Assembly: GCA_013154205.1 (NCBI GenBank)
Contig: JAADCY010000229.1
Coordinates: 1-17,426, forward strand
Direction of reading: 5' to 3'
DNA length: 17,426 nt
Origin: Thermoproteota archaeon
Lineage (GTDB): Archaea > Thermoproteota > Thermoprotei_A > Sulfolobales > Desulfurococcaceae
In this document: positions 1 through 7,602 of the stretch, in pieces
Layout of the letters: each line of letters starts with the position of its first letter
How positions within the stretch are numbered: position 1 is the stretch's first letter
Program-made: the position numbers and the translations under genes
The notes under the pieces: generated by a model
Told to the model about the DNA's origin: nothing
Database searches by the model: none
Seen by the model: the letters and a program-made list of their open reading frames with translations, nothing else

Positions 1-64
1 TTTTCTTAGCAGCTATTTCCTGGGGAAACAACATGATCACTTCACAAAAACCCTTGCTATACAA
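1..64 (-). CDS. Partial gene at left edge, N-terminus only, unidentified
   Basis: An open minus-strand frame runs off the left edge. It reads ...IDCLYSKGFCEVIMLFPQEIAAKK, with an in-frame stop at 103-101. Possible starts are TTG at 64, GTG at 40 and ATG at 34. A TATA-like box at 108-101 would place transcription start near 79, which suits any of them. An AAGGG about ten bases before the GTG favours that start slightly. It follows the winged-helix gene on the same strand after a gap of about 90 bases. The visible part is too short to assign a family, and the reading itself is tentative. Confidence 0.35.
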   Translation of the reverse strand, partial: MYSKGFCEVIMLFPQEIAAKK

Positions 65-100
65 ACAATCAATAACAGTTTGATATTGATTCGGAATACC

Positions 101-108
101 TTATAATA
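101..108 (-). promoter_or_regulatory. TATA box for the left-edge gene
   Basis: On the minus strand this reads TATTATAA, in an A/T-rich stretch between the winged-helix gene stop (152) and the candidate starts at 64-34. Spacing suits a short leader. The call is from motif and position only. Confidence 0.35.
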
Positions 109-151
109 GGTTTTAGCTCTGCGTAACGAGTATCCAATAGGAATAAAGCTT

Positions 152-811
152 CTAGATAGTCTCTCTCATACGATGTTCTTCCACAGTCATCCCGAGACCG
201 TGGCGTTCAGCCTGTCTTTCTCCTTCAAGTCTTGCCGCGACCCTTTCGGCCAGCATTATGATCTCATTAAGAACACTGATCTCTTTCTCAAAGACATCCT
301 CGTACTCCATCATCTTCTCCAGTATTTCCGCTATAAGATCTAGTTCTTTAAACACGATCTCTCTGAAGACCTTCTTATCTATGCTTGACAAGACAGGCTT
401 AGTGGAGATTCTCTTAAGGAAACTAAGTATTCTGGAAGGCTCTAAACTCCTATATTTTATCAAGAGAATACGTAGGCGTGGATCACTAAAAGACGTCCCG
501 CCGATATACTCGTTTAAAGCATTTCTCACACCATCTAGATCTATGAAGCGCCACCATTTCTGGTTAGAGCTAGAATATGTTTTCTCTATAAGCGTATACT
601 CGCGCTCCATGATGCGTAGAAGGTTGGATGGATTATAGTTTATCCCCATTGCCCGGAGACGTATGACGAGATGCTTATAGCTGAAATCACCAAGCCTATG
701 ATCGATATTCGGATCCAGAGCTATATCTAGAGCAGTACGCAGAACAAGCAAACCCTTATCTCCATATTGCCGTAGAAAATCAAAAACCTGGGCTCTCGTG
801 ATCTCGCTCAA
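152..811 (-). CDS. Winged-helix-like helical protein, unknown role
   Basis: The protein has about 219 residues. The first half (about the first 100 residues) looks like a winged-helix DNA-binding fold: short helices, then an F-x-Y-K-H-L helix typical of a recognition region, then a hydrophobic beta-hairpin ending in KWWRFIDLD. The second half is a series of amphipathic helices ending in a charged coiled-coil-like tail (EKEISVLNEI, RVAARLEGERQ). The frame could open at ATG 853, but a TATA box (860-855) touches that codon, so it is unlikely to be transcribed. A TTG at 811 is preceded by GGAGG (825-821) at nine-base spacing and lies about 46 bases from the TATA box, so I chose it. The gene is divergent from the ABC exporter. 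A transcription factor or DNA-associated role is inference; no family name can be given. Confidence 0.72.
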   Translation of the reverse strand: MSEITRAQVFDFLRQYGDKGLLVLRTALDIALDPNIDHRLGDFSYKHLVIRLRAMGINYNPSNLLRIMEREYTLIEKTYSSSNQKWWRFIDLDGVRNALNEYIGGTSFSDPRLRILLIKYRSLEPSRILSFLKRISTKPVLSSIDKKVFREIVFKELDLIAEILEKMMEYEDVFEKEISVLNEIIMLAERVAARLEGERQAERHGLGMTVEEHRMRETI

Positions 812-854
812 AACAGTGCTCCTCCAAACAACTATAGTTTCTGCCCCACCCATA

Positions 855-860
855 ATTATA
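855..860 (-). promoter_or_regulatory. TATA box for the winged-helix gene
   Basis: TATAAT on the minus strand, about 46 bases before the TTG start at 811 and about 33 bases before its GGAGG. It shares the 853-953 divergent intergenic region with the ABC exporter promoter. Confidence 0.45.
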
Positions 861-918
861 GGTTTGTGATGAACTAATAAACTAGGGCATCAATAACACA
901 TTCTTGGAACAAAACCAA

Positions 919-925
919 CTATATT
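919..925 (+). promoter_or_regulatory. TATA box for the ABC exporter operon
   Basis: CTATATT lies about 30 bases before the TTG start at 953, predicting a transcript that begins within a few bases of the start codon (a nearly leaderless message, common for first genes of crenarchaeal operons). Confidence 0.45.
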
Positions 926-952
926 GTTCCGCCTCGAGGTGTTTACCGGGAT

Positions 953-1702
953 TTGGAAGGATCAGCGGTTGTCGTTGAGAAACTGCATAAGATCTACGAT
1001 AACAAAGTACATGCCGTGAGAGGCATTTCTTTCAGAGTCGACAAGGGCGAGATCTTTGGCTTGATAGGCCCTAATGGAGCAGGCAAATCGACTACCCTAA
1101 GAATGATTGTAGGCCTCATTAAGCCAACCAAAGGAAGAATAAGAGTTATGGGAATAGATGTTGTCAAGAATCCTGTAGAGGTAAAGAAGTATATTGGTTA
1201 CCTCCCCGAAGAAGCAGATGTTTATGAGCGCTTAACCGGCCTCGAACATCTTCGATTCTATGCCATGCTTAGAGGACTGCAGGGCTATGAGCTGGATAGA
1301 GCTGTCGAGTACGGTGTTAAGCTGTCAGGCTTAGAGATGCAATCTCTTGAGAGAAGAGCTTCCGAGTACAGTAAGGGTATGAAGCGAAGACTCCTCCTAG
1401 CATCGGTTCTCATGACAAGGCCTAAACTAGCTATTCTAGACGAGCCCACAAGTGGTTTAGACGTTTATGCATCAGTCAATGTTAGGAGAATGATAAAGGA
1501 ATACGTCAGGGAAACCGGTGCGAGCATAATTCTTAGTAGTCATAACATGTTAGAAGTCGAGTATCTCTGTAATAGAGTGGCATTCATAGCCCGCGGAAGA
1601 ATAATTGTTGAAGCCGAGCCCAAGCGTATCAAGGAAATGTATGGGGCGGAAAACCTAGAAGACGCTTTCGTCAAAGCGGTCAAGGAGGCTGAGGAGCGCT
1701 GA
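953..1702 (+). CDS. ABC-2 type exporter, ATP-binding subunit (NatA/CcmA-like)
   Basis: This is a cytoplasmic ATPase of 249 residues that powers the permease encoded just downstream. Visible motifs are Walker A GPNGAGKST (39-47), signature YSKGMKRRL (139-147, the variant usual in NatA/CcmA-type exporters), Walker B LAILDEP (159-165), D-loop SGLD (167-170) and switch histidine H197 in SSHN. The Q-loop position reads YLPEE, with Glu in place of Gln, as in many archaeal members. The length is usual for a single nucleotide-binding domain. The start is TTG 953, about 30 bases after a TATA box, with GAGGTG (936-941) upstream. The permease begins 23 bases after the stop, so the two form an operon. 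Substrate cannot be read; this family exports sodium, drugs, lipids or peptides. Confidence 0.95.
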   Translation: MEGSAVVVEKLHKIYDNKVHAVRGISFRVDKGEIFGLIGPNGAGKSTTLRMIVGLIKPTKGRIRVMGIDVVKNPVEVKKYIGYLPEEADVYERLTGLEHLRFYAMLRGLQGYELDRAVEYGVKLSGLEMQSLERRASEYSKGMKRRLLLASVLMTRPKLAILDEPTSGLDVYASVNVRRMIKEYVRETGASIILSSHNMLEVEYLCNRVAFIARGRIIVEAEPKRIKEMYGAENLEDAFVKAVKEAEER

Positions 1703-1725
1703 AGCCATCGAGAATAGTCTCTGAA

Positions 1726-2967
1726 ATGAAAGTTCTACTATGGAAAGAACTCACTGATTTGAAGAGGGATAAGAAGACATTATTTACAAGCATACTTCTA
1801 CCGCTGCTCATGCTCCCCCTCATGGGCTTCATAGGCTTCGCACTAGCCCAAGAACAAGTTATTAATGTCGCAGTAGTTGACCTTGACAACGCGACCGTAC
1901 ATAATAGCTTGTTAAACATAACATTCAGTTCTCGCTGGCTCCTCGGCAATATCACGTATTATCTAGCCAAGTACGGGTACAACTACACAGTCTCACATAC
2001 CACATCAATCATAAAGAACCCGAAAATAGACTTGATGGTAGTTATACCAAAAGGTTTCGCTGAAAACGCGACAAGTCTTACCAGGGTAGCAAAGATAGAG
2101 ATCTATAGGAAGGCCGGGCTACAGACAACGAGCAGGGTTGAGGGCCTTATATTCAGTATCGTTAACTGGTTCTCCGACCAGCTCAGCAAGGAGAAGATCA
2201 TGGCTCTTGCAAGGCTTGCAGGAGTTAATGCTACTGTCGAGGCACTCCGTAACCCCATAATATACACGACAACGCTTGTCAGTATATCGGGAACACCTGT
2301 AAACACTGCTTTCCAGATAAGAATAACCATATCTAGGTTCCTCGTGCTAGCACTAAGCTTTGTCGTGACACCCGCTGCATCATATGTTATAGACGGTATA
2401 ATAGGCGAGAGAGAAAGGAAGACTATGGAGCTTCTTCTCTCGCATCCAGTGAAGCCATCGACTATAATAAATGCCAAGGTGATTGCAGCTACTATTTTAG
2501 GTCTTATAACAGCTGTTGCTGACGCGTTCGGTCTGCTGATATACATTTCTCTCTCAGCTCTAACCTATGGTTCGCAGGCACCCTTCCTAATAGATCCGTG
2601 GCTTCTACTTGTCCATAGCATAACAGCTTTCTTCACTATACTTGTAACAGTAGCTATAAGCCTCCCATTCATCACCAGAACCAAGGGTATTAGGAGCGCA
2701 TCGAACATTATGAGCATCGTGACTATGATGGCTGTTGTGTTCTTCTTCACAGCGCTCTTCGTTGACTATATGAGGCTTCCAACATACATATTAGCACTAC
2801 TCTATATAATCCCCTACGTGCACAGCATACTCGCAATACAAACATATGTTATCGGATACCCGTTCCAAGCATTCCTACACATTTTATTCCTAGCAATTAC
2901 GAGCACGGTAATATTATACCTGACAACAAAAACCCTCAACACAGAAAAACTCCTAATGTCAAAATAA
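1726..2967 (+). CDS. ABC-2 type exporter, permease subunit (NatB-like)
   Basis: Membrane subunit of 413 residues, partner of the preceding ATPase. It has the ABC-2 layout: a cytoplasmic start (MKVLLWKELTDLKRDKKTLF), one TM helix at about 21-41, a large outside domain at about 43-203 with several N-x-T/S sites, then about six TM helices (roughly 204-225, 251-278, 291-316, 329-348, 352-372, 380-402). The cytoplasmic GERERKTMELLLSHPVKPS (227-245) is the conserved coupling loop that contacts the ATPase. ATG 1726 is used. An upstream in-frame run from a CTG at 1699, just after GAGGAG, would add nine family-like residues (LKPSRIVSE), but CTG is an unlikely start. The transported substrate is unknown. 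Confidence 0.92.
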   Translation: MKVLLWKELTDLKRDKKTLFTSILLPLLMLPLMGFIGFALAQEQVINVAVVDLDNATVHNSLLNITFSSRWLLGNITYYLAKYGYNYTVSHTTSIIKNPKIDLMVVIPKGFAENATSLTRVAKIEIYRKAGLQTTSRVEGLIFSIVNWFSDQLSKEKIMALARLAGVNATVEALRNPIIYTTTLVSISGTPVNTAFQIRITISRFLVLALSFVVTPAASYVIDGIIGERERKTMELLLSHPVKPSTIINAKVIAATILGLITAVADAFGLLIYISLSALTYGSQAPFLIDPWLLLVHSITAFFTILVTVAISLPFITRTKGIRSASNIMSIVTMMAVVFFFTALFVDYMRLPTYILALLYIIPYVHSILAIQTYVIGYPFQAFLHILFLAITSTVILYLTTKTLNTEKLLMSK

Positions 2968-2977
2968 GATCAAAACG

Positions 2978-3034
2978 GATGATGAGCCCAGGAGAGCCGA
3001 GCAAGATGCGATGAAGTGTTCAGCCTTGGCTGAC
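2978..3034 (+). ncRNA. Candidate C/D box guide sRNA
   Basis: The gap between the ABC permease and the maltokinase-like gene contains a 55-base layout typical of archaeal C/D sRNAs. Box C is ATGATGA (2979-2985), matching the RUGAUGA consensus. After 11 bases there is a D'-like CCGA (2997-3000), then a C'-like GCGATGA (3008-3014, one change), then a perfect box D CTGA (3030-3033). The bases before box D (agttcagccttgg region, 3018-3028) are complementary over ten bases to CAAGGCTGAA, which I recall as part of the conserved archaeal 16S rRNA segment around E. coli position 900. That would direct 2'-O-methylation of the G five bases from box D. No target is recognised for the D' guide. The rRNA match is from memory, not a search. 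Confidence 0.55.
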
Positions 3035-3108
3035 ATCAATGAATACGCCACAAAGCCCGTCACCGTCCAAAAATACTCCATCGAAGACATAGAAAGACAG
3101 AAATAGGA

Positions 3109-3114
3109 TTTATA
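3109..3114 (+). promoter_or_regulatory. TATA box for the maltokinase-like gene
   Basis: TTTATA about 33 bases before ATG 3145; it implies a leader of only a few bases and a transcript separate from the ABC exporter. Confidence 0.45.
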
Positions 3115-3144
3115 GACCAAATCCTAGATGGCCTAGATAAACAC

Positions 3145-4563
3145 ATGGTGTATATAGTGAATAAAATACTAGACAATAAGCAAAAAATACTCGAATGGCT
3201 CGCCGAGAAGCATTGGTGGCCATACAGAAACACCAGCTTGGAAGAACTCTCAATAGAAGAACTCTTCTCAACACACAAGATCTGTGTCCTCGTGATAAAA
3301 GATAGTAGTAACAAGAACACAATAGTACCCCTAGCAATAGAGAGCACAAGGCCCAGTGCAACCAGTGACTATCTTAAACTAAACAATATGTACGTCTACG
3401 AAGCAGAATATATGCCTAATTATTGGAATGAAATGAGCGAGTTCTGCAGAGTAAAACAATATATAAAAATACATGGAAAAACCATAAGATCGCAGCTCCT
3501 GACAAGAGAATCAACACATCTAATCGTACTACACGAGCTCAGCACCGGAGACAAACTAGTTGTAAAAGGATACAGGAGACTACCACCTATCAGTATAGAG
3601 GAAAAATACTATGAAGCATTACTTAGCACGGGATACCGTTATGCCCCGAGACCAGTAGCTTCTATAAGCTACAAGAACACACCTGTAAGCATTGTTATCG
3701 AGTACATAGATAATGTTGGTGATGCGACGAAACCTTTTAGAGAATCGTTTAGGGAAAAAACAAGGAAAGCCTCTCTAAAACTTGGATTAGCTGCAAAGCT
3801 AGGATCACAGATCTCAAGCTTACATATAGCGTTAAACAAAACACCGGGAGAATTCAGCGGAAAAGAAATCATTAGCCAAGAAGACATTGAAAGATGGAGT
3901 AAAAGAATACAGAGAAGATATAGTGAGGCATTAGATCTTCTTCAGAGACTTGTAGATAATGCTGATGGTAAACGGATAATCGCTAGATACGAGAAATGGA
4001 TGAAATACCTTGATCTCCTCGAAGAGAAAGTTGAGAAAGCAATATCATCATTAAATCTCTATCTCGACTCCTATAAAATAAGGACACACCAGGATCTACA
4101 TTTGCTCCAAATACTCTATGGTAGTGATGGGAACTTCTACTTCATAGATTTCGAAGGAGAACCCGGTAGAACAAGAGAAGAATTAATGGAAAAAGAACCA
4201 CCACTACGAGATATTGCAGTGATGATAAGGAGTTTCCAGTACTTATCCTACGACCTGTACAAATCGAAGTACAATTTAACACGAAACGCTACTTCAGGCA
4301 GGCTTCTAAGAAATGATCCATTATGGGACTGGAGGATGAGACATTCGTTGAGCATGCTTCTAAGCTACTTGTCCGGTTCAATTAGTGCTGGAATACATGG
4401 AATACACAGAGAGTTACTGTTGACAAGATATAATGACCTACTATATCCATGGCTTATCGATAGAGGCCTCTACGAAGTAATATACGAGGCAACATATAAT
4501 CCTGACAGGATCCCAATACCTCTGATCGGCTTGATCAATCCAAGTATACCTATAAACATGTAA
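3145..4563 (+). CDS. Maltokinase-like protein (aminoglycoside phosphotransferase fold)
   Basis: The family phosphorylates maltose with ATP to maltose 1-phosphate in the cytoplasm. Over 472 residues I see an N-terminal cap (ILEWLAEKHWWPYRN, about 15-29) like that of maltokinases, a candidate ATP-binding lysine in LVVKGYRR (K141), the catalytic loop THQDLHLLQIL (314-324, catalytic D317), and the metal-binding IDFEGEP (334-340, D335). PPLRDIAVMIRSFQYL (352-367) and YEATYNPDRIPIPL near the end are also typical. The loop has HQD where most relatives have HGD. In many bacteria this kinase is fused or adjacent to trehalose synthase or GlgE; here no such gene is in view. ATG 3145 fits the TATA box. 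Sugar-kinase identity is well supported, the maltose substrate less so. Confidence 0.82.
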   Translation: MVYIVNKILDNKQKILEWLAEKHWWPYRNTSLEELSIEELFSTHKICVLVIKDSSNKNTIVPLAIESTRPSATSDYLKLNNMYVYEAEYMPNYWNEMSEFCRVKQYIKIHGKTIRSQLLTRESTHLIVLHELSTGDKLVVKGYRRLPPISIEEKYYEALLSTGYRYAPRPVASISYKNTPVSIVIEYIDNVGDATKPFRESFREKTRKASLKLGLAAKLGSQISSLHIALNKTPGEFSGKEIISQEDIERWSKRIQRRYSEALDLLQRLVDNADGKRIIARYEKWMKYLDLLEEKVEKAISSLNLYLDSYKIRTHQDLHLLQILYGSDGNFYFIDFEGEPGRTREELMEKEPPLRDIAVMIRSFQYLSYDLYKSKYNLTRNATSGRLLRNDPLWDWRMRHSLSMLLSYLSGSISAGIHGIHRELLLTRYNDLLYPWLIDRGLYEVIYEATYNPDRIPIPLIGLINPSIPINM

Positions 4564-4679
4564 CACTTCCTCCCTCCTGTTCACTCGTACTAGAAATTTG
4601 ACTATATAATATACAGTCTCGAAAATACAAATAGGGTAGTAATACCCCAGTATAGATTATACGTGGTGAATAGTTAGTA

Positions 4680-5453
4680 ATGATACTGAAACCGCTTACA
4701 GCGGCAATACTAGTAATGTTATTGATAATAGCGTTTATACCGCAGACTATGTCAGATTCCATTAACAGCCCGGAAGAATACTTTGACATAAAAATACCTG
4801 TAAATGCCAGGTACCTCGGCGGAAACATTATCGAGATCGAGATCCGGTTTGATTTTGTCAACAAGTTGAACGAGCCCGTTCATATCAGAATACTCGATAG
4901 CCCCCGTATATCCCTAATATACTCTAATACCACAGATGATCTAAGGATACCCTGCAAATCTAAGCTGATGATCGCTAGTGCTGATAGTACCACAACATAT
5001 GCAACAGCAAAACTATATGTATTGATAAACAATGTACCGGGCAAACTGATCATTTATGCTGGCCTAGTAGAGGTTCTACTAGGAGATAAGAGTCTCGCAA
5101 ATCTTACAAAAACGATATCATACAATACAAGTACAGCATCGTCTAGAATGATCTTTAATAGTACGGCTTCTAAAGACAATAGAGTTGCACAGCCAATAAT
5201 GGATTATAGAAAAATACTGTATAGGGTCCGCTCTCCTAGTTCCTCATTATTACAGACAATAACCACATCTCCTCCTCCGCAGATAAACCTTTATGAAGTA
5301 GTAAGGCTGAGAACACAGGATAATGGAGAATACAATATATATTCAGGGCACCGGTATGTTAGCGTATCTACATATATTGTGGAGATAACTGGCTTGATCC
5401 TACTCGTCTTAACGATCCTTATGGTATACTTGTTGAAAAACAAGTTTACATAG
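4680..5453 (+). CDS. Secreted protein anchored by a C-terminal TM helix, unknown
   Basis: The protein has 257 residues. A hydrophobic signal-like helix (about 5-22, LTAAILVMLLIIAFI) is followed by an outside domain with beta-rich character (YLGGNIIEIEIRFDFVNKLNEPVHIRIL, in parts) and several N-x-S/T sites, then a Ser/Thr/Pro-richer stretch, and a single TM helix near the end (about 234-252) closing with KNKFT. The expected topology is an ectodomain outside the cell held by the C-terminal helix. ATG 4680 has GGTGA (4665-4669) about ten bases upstream and a TATA-like TTATAC just before that. The next gene, a membrane-bound winged-helix protein, begins 28 bases after the stop, suggesting joint function. 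No family was recognised. Confidence 0.78.
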   Translation: MILKPLTAAILVMLLIIAFIPQTMSDSINSPEEYFDIKIPVNARYLGGNIIEIEIRFDFVNKLNEPVHIRILDSPRISLIYSNTTDDLRIPCKSKLMIASADSTTTYATAKLYVLINNVPGKLIIYAGLVEVLLGDKSLANLTKTISYNTSTASSRMIFNSTASKDNRVAQPIMDYRKILYRVRSPSSSLLQTITTSPPPQINLYEVVRLRTQDNGEYNIYSGHRYVSVSTYIVEITGLILLVLTILMVYLLKNKFT

Positions 5454-5481
5454 GAGTTCCATAAACATTCGATCAAGATTA

Positions 5482-6006
5482 ATGCTGCATAATGGTTTAT
5501 CTATCACTAATAGCAATATGTTTTTACGGTGCCGCCTTTTGAGGAGGGATAAAAAGAGTGAAAATGATGGCTTAGACCCCATTCTTGAGCTTAGCGGTAG
5601 TAGTCTGAGAGTTTACATGCTATTGTTATCGGAGAAAAAACCAATGAGTATTAGGGAGATCCAGCGGAGAGTAGGGTTTAGGAGCCCAAATAGTGCGAGG
5701 CATCATCTTGAGAGACTATATAATATGGGGTTCATAAGGAAAACTAGGAACGGGTACATCGCTGTAAAACCCCGTTCATCAATACTTGACCTAGTAATAA
5801 TGATTAAAGGTAAGATTTTCCCCCGTCTGCTGTACGTGGATCTACTGGCTATATTCCTCCTCATAGGATATATAGTTATGTACCATTCTTCGTTGAACCT
5901 GTTCGTAATAGGTTCCTTTGGCGCTATTATATCAGTATTATCATATGAATTATATAGAATATATAGTAGGTTGAAAAAACTTATAGAACGTATCAGGAAT
6001 AGTTAA
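5482..6006 (+). CDS. Membrane-anchored winged-helix transcription regulator
   Basis: The protein has 174 residues in two parts. Residues about 33-96 form an ArsR/MarR-like winged helix: SGSSLRVYMLLLSEKKPMSIREIQRRVG leads into a recognition helix (SPNSARHHLERLYNMGFI) and a short wing (KTRNGYIAVKP). Two TM helices follow at about 118-135 and 138-158, then a basic cytoplasmic tail (RLKKLIERIRNS). This layout, a cytoplasmic DNA-binding domain on a two-helix anchor, recurs in Crenarchaea. The gene begins 28 bases after the secreted-protein gene and is probably in its operon. The start is uncertain: ATG 5482 has no good ribosome site, and ATG 5518 (codon 13) is an alternative that leaves the HTH whole. 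Target genes are unknown. Confidence 0.82.
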   Translation: MLHNGLSITNSNMFLRCRLLRRDKKSENDGLDPILELSGSSLRVYMLLLSEKKPMSIREIQRRVGFRSPNSARHHLERLYNMGFIRKTRNGYIAVKPRSSILDLVIMIKGKIFPRLLYVDLLAIFLLIGYIVMYHSSLNLFVIGSFGAIISVLSYELYRIYSRLKKLIERIRNS

Positions 6007-6106
6007 AACCGGTCATTATACAATAATTTTAAGTTCGACTCTCTGACAAAATAACATTGGCACATTGGCGAATAACTGTGAGGCGACAGAGTAACATACA
6101 AAGATA

Positions 6107-6113
6107 AGGTGAT
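6107..6113 (+). promoter_or_regulatory. Ribosome binding site of the GGTGA type
   Basis: AGGTGAT at about seven bases before ATG 6120 pairs with the UCACC part of the archaeal 16S 3' end and fixes this start. The same GGTG core appears before the starts at 4680, 7603, 8328, 13720 and 16561. Confidence 0.6.
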
Positions 6114-6119
6114 AATAGT

Positions 6120-7046
6120 ATGAGGACAGTGGTAATCAGCCACTGGGATCTCGACGGGCTTGCCAGCGCGGCAATACTAGCCCTGAGAACAGCACCTGTA
6201 AAAATATGGTTAGCAAGCGTAACAGCTGTTCCCAGATACCTTAGGAAAGCCCTTGAAGAATACAGTCCCGATCAGATATGGATTAGTGATCTTAATCCTC
6301 AAGCATCCCAGATAAGTGATCTTAGGATGCTTATTAAGCAGGCGAGCATCGAAGGTGTTAAGATCCGCTGGATCGACCATCATGAATGGGATCGCAGCAT
6401 ATATGATCTAATACACCAGTATGATGAAACCGTATGGTACCTAGTTGATCCATCAACAGTTACAGCAGACCTTGTAGCTAGAAAGTTTAGAGTAAGAGAT
6501 AACCCATATATAAACGACCTAGTAAGTCTCGCAATCGATGATGATTTCTTCCTAAACCGCTACGACTTAACGATCAGGTGGAGAAGAGTTCTACGCTGGT
6601 ACTCATGGAACATCAGGTACAAGGCATTGAACAGCTTCATCGGCGGCGAGATAAGTCCTTACTGGATGAACAAACTATACGAGGATGAGGTCAAAAACCT
6701 TTATGAAAACTTGATCAGAGAAGCTCTGGGTAGAATGGATATCATAGAGAAAAACGGGATTAAGATCATAATATTCCAGGATGTAGACCCCAAGGTTCAC
6801 CCAGGGGAACTAACAGATGCTGCCAAAAAGAACGGTGTGACCGCCGACATATATATTGTGAGGTACCCGAGAGGGGCGAGTCTGAGAAGCGATTACTACG
6901 ATGTCTCACTAATAGCGAAGAAGCTAGGCGGCGGAGGACATCCATACGCGGCAGGTATCCCGGGCAAAATCAACATATCAAAAATAATAGAAATGGTTGC
7001 ACACACCTACAAGCAGAGAATGACTACAAACACTATCGTCATTTAA
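6120..7046 (+). CDS. DHH/DHHA1 family phosphoesterase
   Basis: A predicted metal-dependent phosphoesterase of 308 residues in the superfamily of RecJ, NrnA-type nanoRNases and cyclic-dinucleotide phosphodiesterases. Metal-site motifs are SHWDLDG (7-13), ISDLN (55-59, D57), the name-giving DHH in WIDHHEWD (D86-H87-H88) and LAIDDDFF (138-144). The C-terminal DHHA1 substrate-binding motif GGGGHPYAAG is at 270-279. The order and length fit the archaeal DHH proteins of the COG2404 type better than RecJ itself, which is longer. ATG 6120 has AGGTGAT seven bases upstream. Likely substrates are short RNA or DNA oligonucleotides or dinucleotides; the exact one cannot be read from sequence. Confidence 0.92.
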   Translation: MRTVVISHWDLDGLASAAILALRTAPVKIWLASVTAVPRYLRKALEEYSPDQIWISDLNPQASQISDLRMLIKQASIEGVKIRWIDHHEWDRSIYDLIHQYDETVWYLVDPSTVTADLVARKFRVRDNPYINDLVSLAIDDDFFLNRYDLTIRWRRVLRWYSWNIRYKALNSFIGGEISPYWMNKLYEDEVKNLYENLIREALGRMDIIEKNGIKIIIFQDVDPKVHPGELTDAAKKNGVTADIYIVRYPRGASLRSDYYDVSLIAKKLGGGGHPYAAGIPGKINISKIIEMVAHTYKQRMTTNTIVI

Positions 7047-7093
7047 CATCAGAATACCCATAGATTGATGATACTCGTTTAAGGGTCTGATCG

Positions 7094-7549
7094 TTGTACG
7101 AACTCCTCATGCTAATCCTTACAGCTCTTTTACCGGGAGTCGAGGCGCGAGGTGCTATACCATTAGGATTCGTTATGGGGCTTAACCCGTACCTAGTCCT
7201 TATAGCATCATATATCGCTAGTTCTCTACCATCAATACCGATAATACTTCTTCTTGAGAAAATAGAGCCTTATCTACGAAAATACAGATTCATATCAAGA
7301 ATATACGATAAATTCCTCGATAAAGTAAGGGAAAAAGCAGAATCTGTCAAGAATCATAAATACGTGTACCTGGCTCTCTCAGCATACGTTGCTGTCCCGC
7401 TTCCTCTCACCGGTGTCTGGACAGGCAGTTTTATAGCCTATATCCTAGGCTTAGAACCCCGCAAATCAATTATAAGTGTCTTCATAGGCAATCTTGTAGC
7501 CTCAATAATAGTCTTCATCACAGTCTATGGAGTATCCCTTCTGCTATGA
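7094..7549 (+). CDS. COG2426-type membrane protein (putative small multidrug export family)
   Basis: An integral membrane protein of 151 residues. The conserved N-terminal PGVEARGAIP (14-23) and the later VPLPLTGVWTGSFIAYILGL (101-120) are the hallmarks of the PF06695/COG2426 family, annotated as putative small multidrug exporters although transport has little direct support. It has about four hydrophobic segments (2-14 with 22-42, 45-55, 92-118, 126-150) around a basic, charged middle region (about 55-90). The start is a TTG at 7094 with only a weak AAGGG nearby; the next in-frame choices would remove the PGVEARG motif, so TTG is preferred. It lies 47 bases after the DHH gene and probably shares its transcript. 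Confidence 0.85.
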   Translation: MYELLMLILTALLPGVEARGAIPLGFVMGLNPYLVLIASYIASSLPSIPIILLLEKIEPYLRKYRFISRIYDKFLDKVREKAESVKNHKYVYLALSAYVAVPLPLTGVWTGSFIAYILGLEPRKSIISVFIGNLVASIIVFITVYGVSLLL

Positions 7550-7560
7550 ATCCTAGCCCC

Positions 7561-7568
7561 TTTAAATA
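7561..7568 (+). promoter_or_regulatory. TATA box for the 175-residue protein gene
   Basis: TTTAAATA about 38 bases before ATG 7603, a standard archaeal TATA match; GGTG follows about ten bases before the ATG. Confidence 0.5.
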
Positions 7569-7602
7569 AATAATTAGCCACTTATAGACCGGTGTATGAT
7601 AC

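Noticed and set aside
1680..2750. Long minus-strand open frames opposite the ABC permease
   Set aside because: They are shadows of a well-supported permease; no ribosome site or promoter, and the protein sequences are low-complexity Ser/Leu-rich.
3049..3066. GCCCGTCAC resembling the 3' end of 16S rRNA downstream of the guide RNA candidate
   Set aside because: Same sense as the rRNA rather than antisense, only nine bases, and no guide RNA boxes around it.
7065..7090. A C-box-like TTGATGA and a D-box-like CTGA between the DHH and COG2426 genes
   Set aside because: Only 15 bases separate them, the C-box purine is missing and no second pair of boxes is found before the coding sequence begins.
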